Source: Erysipelotrichaceae bacterium
GTDB lineage: Bacteria; Bacillota_I; Bacilli_A; Erysipelotrichales; Erysipelotrichaceae
Length of the DNA stretch: 64,000 bases
Direction of reading: 5' to 3'
Assembly: GCA_022772735.1 (NCBI GenBank)
Contig: JALEZD010000018.1
Span: 1 to 64,000, forward strand
Part shown: in pieces, positions 57,643 through 64,000 of the stretch
Numbering within the stretch: the stretch's first letter is position 1
How the letters are laid out: each line of letters starts with the position of its first letter
Notes under the pieces: model-generated
Seen by the model: the letters and a program-made list of their open reading frames with translations, nothing else
Told to the model about the DNA's origin: nothing
Database searches by the model: none
Made by a program: the position numbers and the translations under genes

Positions 57643-58914
57643 TTACTTATATTCTACCATAATCTTTTTCATATAGTCCTTTAAGATTTTTGTACAATTT
57701 TCATTTTCTAAATCCAAAATATCATAATCATATGATATCTTATCACCATAAATTATTTCTTTTATTCTATTTTTTATTTCAGAAACATCATTTGATGTGC
57801 ATTTAAAACCATATTTACTAAATAATCTATAGGTAGGACTTGTTTTTTGTGCAAGTATTAATAAATCTTTTTTAAGCAATAAATATTCCAAAGACTTTGA
57901 CGGTAAATAAGGTTGTATATCATTTTCATCAACAAATGTATCATATAATGCAAGTATATCACTTGAATACATATTTTCCATAACCTCATTATATGTAATC
58001 TTATCAAAACATTTGAAAATATTATCAATTTTGTATTCCTTAATTAGATTAGTATATCTGTCAAGTATTTGACCATATTGCTTAAAAATTATCAATTTAT
58101 CCAAATTTGGTATTTCTTCGTTTAGTTCTTTGAGTGCTAGTAATAATTTGTCAATCTTTCGAAGTCCATAAATTCTTCCAAAGTGTGATACTATCTTTAC
58201 ACTATTTTGTGTTGTTTTTTTATTTAATAACTTACTATAAATATCCCAATCTTTTATATAGTTTAAAGGTATAACCATTGATTTATCTAATAGTTCTTTT
58301 TTGTGTTTATAATGGGATATCATAAAATCTCTTTGTTCTTCACAAATATAAATTATTTTATCTGCATGTTTTTGTGCAATTTTTTCATACCAACCATTCA
58401 TATATATAAATATATATACATAAAAACCTATCTTTTTTATAATTGAATATTCTTTAAAAGAGTCTTCATCTTTTTTATATGGTGATTTATAAAGTGGATC
58501 AGAAAAAGACGCAATCCATACAATATCTTTTTTTAAAAATTTTTTTATTAAGAATCCAGCAAGATGGGTAAATGATGGAACACTTGAAGTATACACAAAA
58601 GAATAATTTTTTGTTTTTGCCTTTTTAAAGCAAAAAAAACAATATCTTAAAATATTAAAAAAACCAGATATTACATTTTTTCTTTCAAATGTTGCAACAA
58701 CATCATCATAATCAATAAAATATTCCACATTAAACTTATTAAAGTTTTTGTCGTTTTTTAAACTTTGTTTTATACCCTCATCTTCTTTTGCTTTTAAAGC
58801 AATGACATCAAATTCAGCATCAATTCCTCTTAAATGTTTATAAGATAAAAGAGTGACTGTATCATTATAAGGAACAAAACCTCCAGGAATAACTAGAACT
58901 TTACTTTTCATCAT
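57643..58914 (-). CDS. GT4-like glycosyltransferase
   Basis: This 423-residue GT-B type protein has an N-terminal half with VLVIPGGFVPYN and VYTSSVPSFTHLAG, and a donor-binding half with SHFGRIYGLRKIDKLLLALKEL (in part) and MYSSDILALYDTFV. The conserved glutamate pair of family 4 is only weakly visible, so the family call is moderate. It overlaps DUF2304 by 14 nt. Two adjacent ATGs are possible starts; AGAGG lies upstream. Confidence 0.75.
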   Translation of the reverse strand: MMKSKVLVIPGGFVPYNDTVTLLSYKHLRGIDAEFDVIALKAKEDEGIKQSLKNDKNFNKFNVEYFIDYDDVVATFERKNVISGFFNILRYCFFCFKKAKTKNYSFVYTSSVPSFTHLAGFLIKKFLKKDIVWIASFSDPLYKSPYKKDEDSFKEYSIIKKIGFYVYIFIYMNGWYEKIAQKHADKIIYICEEQRDFMISHYKHKKELLDKSMVIPLNYIKDWDIYSKLLNKKTTQNSVKIVSHFGRIYGLRKIDKLLLALKELNEEIPNLDKLIIFKQYGQILDRYTNLIKEYKIDNIFKCFDKITYNEVMENMYSSDILALYDTFVDENDIQPYLPSKSLEYLLLKKDLLILAQKTSPTYRLFSKYGFKCTSNDVSEIKNRIKEIIYGDKISYDYDILDLENENCTKILKDYMKKIMVEYK

Positions 58915-59245
58915 ATTCCTCTATTTTCTTTTTTAACACAGATACACTATATATTAAATTTTTAATTTCAGATGTTAATGTTGATATTTTTATAAAAAGA
59001 TAAAAACACATAACATATAGTAAAAATATAAAAATTAAAAATACAGTATTGGCAGGAATTGCAATTCCGATTGTATAACTTAATTTATCAATTATCCCTG
59101 GATATGAGCTAAGAACAAGCATAACAAAACCCCATAGTATCCAAACTATAGCATATTTCAAATTCATTTTAGTTCTAATTACAGCCAAAACAATAAAAAC
59201 AAGTGTAATCGCTGTTCCTAAAAACAATGTTGTTTGATAATTCAT
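58901..59245 (-). CDS. DUF2304 family membrane protein
   Basis: This 114-residue protein has three membrane helices and a short charged C-terminal coiled-coil stretch (SVLKKKIEEYDEK). Such DUF2304 proteins regularly follow a polyprenol-type GT2 gene, as here, and probably help that transferase on the membrane. The helix-loop MNLKYAIVWILWGFVML is typical. It lies 9 nt after the GT2 gene and overlaps the GT4-like gene. Confidence 0.88.
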   Translation of the reverse strand: MNYQTTLFLGTAITLVFIVLAVIRTKMNLKYAIVWILWGFVMLVLSSYPGIIDKLSYTIGIAIPANTVFLIFIFLLYVMCFYLFIKISTLTSEIKNLIYSVSVLKKKIEEYDEK

Positions 59246-59254
59246 ACTTAACTC

Positions 59255-59923
59255 CTACCACTGAAATAATAAAATACTAATAATTACATTAAACATAAAT
59301 CTAATTGATCTAAATGGATTTACAAAATAACTTACTCCACCAACTCTTTCCTCCATGTCAACTTGTACTTCTGTATATTTATATTTTCTTTTAAGAACAT
59401 GACAAAGAGCATCTGGCTCAGCAATAAAATTCATATTATTTGCGAAATCTTTTAAAACTTCGCCTCCCATAGCACGCATTCCACTTGTTGGATCACTTAC
59501 ACTCACACCTGTTTTTAGTTTAATCATAAATGATAATATTCTACTTCCTATCATGCGCATTGTATATGGCTTTGATTTATCAACAAATCTACTTCCTACA
59601 ACATAGTCATACCCTTCAGAAACTTTATCTAAAAGTGATTTAATGTAAACTGGTGGGTGCTGACCATCTCCATCAATAACAATAGCTCCACCATAACCAT
59701 GATTTACAGCGTATTTAAAACCAATTTGTGTTACACCTGCCAAACCAATATTATTATCTAAATCTAAATGATTTAGTTTATTTTCATCTAAAAGTCTAGG
59801 AGTATTATCTGTTGAACAATCGTTAATGACTAAATAATCATAATCTAACAGTTTAACTTTTTCTACCAACTTTTCAATATTTGATTCCTCATTAAACGCA
59901 GGAATAATAACTAATATCTTCAC
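59255..59923 (-). CDS. Polyprenol-type GT2 glycosyltransferase
   Basis: This 222-residue GT2 enzyme reads KILVIIPAFNEESNIEKL, VINDCSTDNT, NNIGLAGVTQIG, VIDGDGQHPP and VVGSRFVD. It is of the DPM1 group and probably loads sugar onto a polyprenyl phosphate with the DUF2304 protein next to it. I chose the GTG at 59923 as start: AGGGG lies 7 nt upstream and the protein then begins like its relatives. An ATG at 59938 is in frame, but the ribosome site would lie inside its codons. Confidence 0.88.
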   Translation of the reverse strand: MKILVIIPAFNEESNIEKLVEKVKLLDYDYLVINDCSTDNTPRLLDENKLNHLDLDNNIGLAGVTQIGFKYAVNHGYGGAIVIDGDGQHPPVYIKSLLDKVSEGYDYVVGSRFVDKSKPYTMRMIGSRILSFMIKLKTGVSVSDPTSGMRAMGGEVLKDFANNMNFIAEPDALCHVLKRKYKYTEVQVDMEERVGGVSYFVNPFRSIRFMFNVIISILLFQW

Positions 59924-59945
59924 ATTAACACCCCTCATTTATACT

Positions 59946-59951
59946 ATTATA
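59946..59951 (-). promoter_or_regulatory. -10 box of the GT2-DUF2304-GT4 unit
   Basis: TATAAT on the minus strand directly follows the terminator after the GT39-like gene, about 22 nt before the GT2 start. No clear -35 box was seen because that position is inside the terminator stem. Confidence 0.45.
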
Positions 59952-59976
59952 CAAAAAACTAGCCTTATAGACTAGT
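59952..59976 (-). terminator. Terminator after the GT39-like gene
   Basis: ACTAGCC (59958-59964) and GACTAGT (59970-59976) pair with one G-T around a 5-base loop, and a T-run (complement of 59952-59957) follows on the minus strand. It ends the transcript that enters from the right edge. Confidence 0.75.
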
Positions 59977-61371
59977 CTAGTGTTGTAATATAAGCATATC
60001 ACCTGCATTATCAAGATAAAATGAGCCAACTACATTGAATTTTATTTTTTCATCCAACTTTTTTTCTTTTATAAAAACTATAGTTTTTTTTCCATCCTTT
60101 GTATACTTTTCAATAACATTTTTAGGATCATTACATTCATCAAAAATTATATTATTTTTAGGCAAATAAATCATAAGTGTAAATGAAACATTTGTGTTAT
60201 CAGCAATTATATAACAATCTTCATCTATACTATTTAGTACATTATTTATTTTTATAAATTCATTGGAATATTTTTTTTCAAATTGTATTCTTTCAACATT
60301 AACTATTATTCCTGATAAAAAGTAAGCAATAATAATTGTATACATAATTTTTTTATTTTGAATAAAATGAGTTGCAGTTATTGCAACAGATAACCAAAAA
60401 AGACCAAATGTAGGAAACATGAATCTCCTTGCAAAAACAGGCATATAAACATATGAAACAATTATGCCAATTAGAGTTAAAATAACTATTATGGAAATGC
60501 TAAAAATTGATTCAACATTTAAATTATTAATTTTTTTATGTAAACTTTTTAAAAGTATGTATGTGACATATATAGTAATCCCAAGTAAAATATAACTAAC
60601 AAAATTATATTTCATAACTGAAAATGGAAATTTTATAAATCCAACAATATCTTTAAATGTAATTTCCTTTATCCATCCTATTCTTATAGTTGTTTCTTTA
60701 AATAGTCTTTCAAACTGAATTAACATCCATGGAATAAAACTAGCTGAAACACAAATTGATGAAATAATAAATTTAGAAATTTTAATTTTTTTATATAAAA
60801 AATAAATAAGCACTATAAAATATATTATTACCATCGTGATAGTAGAATAAAAGTGCGTATTTATTGCAAGTATTGTAAATATACTCAAAAATACATAATC
60901 TTTATTTCTATTATATCTAATTACCTTTACCATATATAAAAACGCAACTGTAACAAACATCATAGCCCATGAATACATTCTTATTTCAACTGCGTATATA
61001 AGCATCTCTGGCATAGAAATAACAAAAATATTAAACAAAAACGCTGTTTTTTTACCATATAAATCTTTTACAAGTGTAAATCCTACAAAAACCAAAATAA
61101 TTATTGGCAAAAACGAAAAAAACTTAGCAGCAATAATATAATTGTTTGTAAATAAATTTGTGAAGCTAATAAAATTTTTCAACATAATATAATACATAGG
61201 TGGATGAACATCTAAGGCAAGTTCTCTAATCATTTCATAAAACTCTTTTTGTATAACAAAAAGGCTATAACCTTCATCACCATGTATATAATTATTAAAA
61301 ATACAATAACCTGAAACAATTATAAAAAGAACAGGAATAAAAAAATAAATATAATTAAAAATTCTTTTCAC
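59977..61371 (-). CDS. GT39/ArnT-like membrane glycosyltransferase
   Basis: This 464-residue GT-C protein has about 11-12 membrane helices. The first outer loop has the acidic HGDEGYSLFV motif and ELALDVHPPMYYIMLKNF (in part), the metal/donor-binding region of the protein-mannosyltransferase-like family. It transfers a sugar from a polyprenyl phosphate to an acceptor outside the membrane. The start codon is GTG at 61371 with AAGGGG upstream. A 67-nt gap separates it from the flippase gene; it contains a weak hairpin (TGAAAA/TTTTCA) and AT-rich sequence only. Confidence 0.82.
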   Translation of the reverse strand: MKRIFNYIYFFIPVLFIIVSGYCIFNNYIHGDEGYSLFVIQKEFYEMIRELALDVHPPMYYIMLKNFISFTNLFTNNYIIAAKFFSFLPIIILVFVGFTLVKDLYGKKTAFLFNIFVISMPEMLIYAVEIRMYSWAMMFVTVAFLYMVKVIRYNRNKDYVFLSIFTILAINTHFYSTITMVIIYFIVLIYFLYKKIKISKFIISSICVSASFIPWMLIQFERLFKETTIRIGWIKEITFKDIVGFIKFPFSVMKYNFVSYILLGITIYVTYILLKSLHKKINNLNVESIFSISIIVILTLIGIIVSYVYMPVFARRFMFPTFGLFWLSVAITATHFIQNKKIMYTIIIAYFLSGIIVNVERIQFEKKYSNEFIKINNVLNSIDEDCYIIADNTNVSFTLMIYLPKNNIIFDECNDPKNVIEKYTKDGKKTIVFIKEKKLDEKIKFNVVGSFYLDNAGDMLILQH

Positions 61372-61438
61372 TTTATATACCCCTTATAAAATTATGAAAA
61401 CGCTTTATTTTCAAGAATATTATATATTATTTTTTCAT

Positions 61439-62974
61439 CTATTTGAATCCTTTAATTACTGAAAGTCCACTTTTAATTAATTTTATTAAATATGGTGATT
61501 TATAAAACACTAATGCTGTAGAACATAATGTTAATAAAACACATAAAACACCTCTTAGAATAAAAATCATAAAATTATTTACATTTGGAAAACAATAATC
61601 TGCAATATAATTTATTATTACAACTTGAAGTGTTAATATTACAACTAACTTTAATAACCCAATAATGGTTTCCATTTTTTTTGTTTTAAAAACATCATTT
61701 GTAACATAATATAGTTTTCCCCACCAGAAAACTAATTTACCTACAAATGTTCCAAAATATATACCAATTAACCCATATGTATCAACTAATAATAAAGACA
61801 ACACAATATTTACAAGTGCAGATATAAAAATAGGCCATTTTTCTTTAAATACATATCCTTTAATTGAGTAAATATTTTCAAGGGGTCTAAATATTAAATC
61901 AATCGCAAGATTAACAATAAGCATTATTGTAATTCCCCTTTCAATTACATAGCTTACAGTTGAAGTATCATACCAGATCATAATAAATTTATCTATCATT
62001 GTGTAAATACCTACAATAGATACAGACACAATAAAATAATTAAAAATATTCGTCATACTATAAATTTCAAATAATCCATCTATATCTTTTTCTTCGTGTA
62101 AAAAGTTTGCGAATGAATCTCTTAATGAAATAATAATTGATGAAATTAATTCAGCAAATATATTTATAATCATCATATAGTTATTTATATATCCAATAAC
62201 ACTTGAACCTAATTTATTAGCAATAATAAAATTATCTGTTGAATAATAAATAAAATTATAAAAAACATGATACAAAAAGTTTTTACTTTGTTTAATAATT
62301 TTTGAATCTAAAATCTCTTTAAATGATACTTTTGGAAGATGTTTTAAATATGGATGTAGTTTATTTGTTATATAAACGTTTATAATATTTAAACCTAATG
62401 TTTGCATAAATATAGCAAGTAAATACATTATGTAACTTTTAAAAATAAAAACAGCAACTGCCTTTAAAATAAACACAAAAACATCTAATAAAATATTAGC
62501 TAAATTCACTTTCCACTTTTGTTGACTAACAGTTACTATATTTGTTTTATGTATAAAAAAGTATTTAGATACACTATTTAAAAGTAAAATTATATAACTT
62601 GAATATATTACAAAATAATTATCATATTCAATAATAAACATATTATATATAAATGGCATAAAAATTAATGATACTAAAAATATTATTAAACCAATATAAA
62701 AATATATCTTTTTAAACGCAGCTACTAACCATTTAACTTTTTCTTCATCTTTTTCATTAATTGGTTTATATAAGTTATATACAAGTATAGCTGCAAATCC
62801 TATATCTATTAATCCAATCGAATAAAAAAGTCCATTAAAAAGATCAGAAACTCCTAATAAAGTTACTGACAAGTTATCCAAAAACAATTTTCTTGTAACA
62901 AAGTTTAAAACTAGTGCAAGTAATTGCATTAAAATAACAGTAAATATATTTAAAAACGAATTTTTACTTCTCAT
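61439..62974 (-). CDS. Oligosaccharide flippase-type membrane protein
   Basis: This 511-residue protein has about 12-14 membrane helices and belongs to the polysaccharide-exporter type. It resembles the 11885 flippase in length and in its N-terminal block (SFLNIFTVILMQLLALVLNF). The segment HVFYNFIYYSTDNFIIANKL is also group-like. AAGGAAAAG precedes the ATG. It is the fourth flippase of the window and presumably exports a unit made by GT genes that continue beyond the right edge. Confidence 0.85.
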   Translation of the reverse strand: MRSKNSFLNIFTVILMQLLALVLNFVTRKLFLDNLSVTLLGVSDLFNGLFYSIGLIDIGFAAILVYNLYKPINEKDEEKVKWLVAAFKKIYFYIGLIIFLVSLIFMPFIYNMFIIEYDNYFVIYSSYIILLLNSVSKYFFIHKTNIVTVSQQKWKVNLANILLDVFVFILKAVAVFIFKSYIMYLLAIFMQTLGLNIINVYITNKLHPYLKHLPKVSFKEILDSKIIKQSKNFLYHVFYNFIYYSTDNFIIANKLGSSVIGYINNYMMIINIFAELISSIIISLRDSFANFLHEEKDIDGLFEIYSMTNIFNYFIVSVSIVGIYTMIDKFIMIWYDTSTVSYVIERGITIMLIVNLAIDLIFRPLENIYSIKGYVFKEKWPIFISALVNIVLSLLLVDTYGLIGIYFGTFVGKLVFWWGKLYYVTNDVFKTKKMETIIGLLKLVVILTLQVVIINYIADYCFPNVNNFMIFILRGVLCVLLTLCSTALVFYKSPYLIKLIKSGLSVIKGFK

Positions 62975-62984
62975 ACTTTTCCTT

Positions 62985-63899
62985 CTATAAAATATTATGA
63001 TAAATTAAAAAACAAAACAATTTCTTTAATAAATCAATTTTATAATATCTCATAATATTTTTATAGTATACACTAATAAATTTTTTAATTGAATTTAATT
63101 CGGTTAGTTCATTTTGTTCTTTTCTTAAAACTCTATAAATATCTGTATTATATTTAACTGCCATCTTTAAAACATCATATTTTATATTTAAGTTTTCTTC
63201 AAATGAAAAATTTGTTTTTTCTCTGTAAATTTTTGCAATACACTTTGCATTAAAATTATCATTTTTTTTGTTTTGAGTAATACTATTTACATTATCTACC
63301 CTATACCAATATAATTGTTGATTACTTAAAACAAACTTATTAATTTTATAAGTAATTTTATAAAGTATAGCTAAATCTTCAAAATGCATACCTACAGGAA
63401 ATTTTATGTTATCAAAAAGTTCTTTCTTAAAAAGTTTATCCCACACATGAGAGCATATTTCATCTAACATTATCTTATCAAAAACTTCTTTTCCATATAC
63501 TTTAGTATCTAAAAAATTATTTTTTATTTTTTCATTACTTCTAACAAAGTCAACCATCGAAATATCTGCATCATTTTCCTTTATTAATTTGTGTAAAACA
63601 CTAAACATTTCAGGAAATATCTTGTCATCACTATCAACAAATCCAATATAATCACCTGTTGCCTTATCAATTCCAAAGTTTCTGGCATCAGATAACCCTC
63701 CATTAGGTTTTGAATAAAGTTTTATTCTTTCATCTTGTTTTGAAAAATTTTCTGCGATTAACAATGAATTGTCAGTAGAACCATCATTTACTAAAATTAT
63801 TTCTAAATTTTTATATGTTTGATTTATTATACTTTCAATACACTCTTTCAAATATTTTTCAACATTGTATATAGGAACTACTACACTAATTTTGTCCAT
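62985..63899 (-). CDS. GT2 glycosyltransferase (EpsJ-like)
   Basis: This 304-residue GT2 enzyme shows ISVVVPIYNVEKYLKEC, LVNDGSTDNS, GGLSDARNFGID and DSDDKIFPEM. It is very similar to the 35913 protein in its first 130 residues. It sits between a partial transferase-like gene and a flippase gene 10 nt downstream. Donor sugar unknown. Its start overlaps the preceding gene by 14 nt. Confidence 0.9.
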   Translation of the reverse strand: MDKISVVVPIYNVEKYLKECIESIINQTYKNLEIILVNDGSTDNSLLIAENFSKQDERIKLYSKPNGGLSDARNFGIDKATGDYIGFVDSDDKIFPEMFSVLHKLIKENDADISMVDFVRSNEKIKNNFLDTKVYGKEVFDKIMLDEICSHVWDKLFKKELFDNIKFPVGMHFEDLAILYKITYKINKFVLSNQQLYWYRVDNVNSITQNKKNDNFNAKCIAKIYREKTNFSFEENLNIKYDVLKMAVKYNTDIYRVLRKEQNELTELNSIKKFISVYYKNIMRYYKIDLLKKLFCFLIYHNIL

Positions 63900-64000
63900 G
63901 ATTTAAAACCTCACTAATAACCCTAACAAAATCGCTTACTGTATTTTCTATAGTATATTCTTTAATACCTAATAAAGATTTTTTAGATAATTCAGTTTTT
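63886..64000 (-). CDS. C-terminal end of a gene cut by the right edge (possible glycosyltransferase)
   Basis: Only the last 37 residues are visible on the minus strand: LSKKSLLGIKEYTIEN... and FVRVISEVLNHG before a TAG at 63888-63886. An amphipathic helix at the end with ENTVSDFVRVISEVL is how many GT4 enzymes finish, and the context supports that, but too little is present to be sure. Confidence 0.5.
   Translation of the reverse strand, partial: KTELSKKSLLGIKEYTIENTVSDFVRVISEVLNHGQN

Overview
The window is very AT-rich and fits a low-GC member of the Bacillota, most likely an uncultured gut-type Bacilli or Mollicutes-related lineage. That placement is inferred from gene content and base composition. 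TGA acts as a stop (for example in the ATGA overlaps of the pot genes), so the Mycoplasma code is not used. Genes are packed tightly, with many overlaps of 1 to 20 nt, good AGGAGG-type ribosome sites and clear TATAAT -10 boxes, several of them with a TG extension.

Left part (1 to about 9.9 kb), mostly housekeeping. A possible broken membrane-protein gene runs off the left edge. It is followed by a tRNA-Cys/tRNA-Leu pair with its own promoter and terminator. Next comes a leftward polyamine uptake operon: a cupin-type XRE regulator, then potA, potB, potC and potD. Thioredoxin, glucosamine-6-phosphate deaminase and a galactose-mutarotase-like gene follow. A rightward pair encodes a membrane-anchored phosphodiester glycosidase and a translationally coupled partner. 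PotA is unusual: its C-terminal TOBE region is interrupted by two tandem ~75-residue repeats.

From 9.9 kb to the right edge almost everything builds cell-surface glycopolymers, nearly all on the minus strand. Unit 1 (9.9-17.8 kb) holds a Wzx flippase, three GT2 glycosyltransferases, a second flippase and a secreted GH43 lipoprotein. Unit 2 (17.9-21.9 kb) makes nucleotide sugars: RfbA, an SDR enzyme, RfbB and UDP-galactopyranose mutase. A DegV gene follows. Unit 3 (22.8-27.1 kb) holds a GtrB-type transferase, an anchored protein of unknown function and an 854-residue LytR-CpsA-Psr (LCP) protein with a cysteine-rich tail. Unit 4 (27.1-47.3 kb) holds a polyprenyl-type GT2, a YfhO membrane protein, an MBOAT/SGNH O-acylation pair, a HAD phosphatase, a third flippase, large membrane proteins, GtrA, several GT2/GT4 enzymes, a Wzy-like polymerase, RfbC and another YfhO. 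A rightward island (47.4-50.0 kb) carries a second, different SGNH/MBOAT pair. Unit 5 (49.9-64.0 kb) holds a GT2/DUF2304/GT4 set, four large multi-pass membrane proteins, a GT39-like transferase, a fourth flippase and more GT2s, and continues past the right edge.

A likely reading is that GT2/GT4 enzymes assemble lipid-linked repeat units containing dTDP-6-deoxyhexose and perhaps galactofuranose. Wzx-type flippases export them and the Wzy-like protein polymerises them. GtrA/GtrB/YfhO-type modules add side-chain sugars outside the membrane, the SGNH/MBOAT pairs O-acylate, the LCP protein attaches the polymer to the wall, and GH43/phosphodiester glycosidase enzymes trim it. No phosphoglycosyltransferase that would start synthesis, no Wzz/Wze-type chain-length control and no canonical RmlD are in the window. 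No CRISPR array, insertion sequence, integrase or phage gene was seen.
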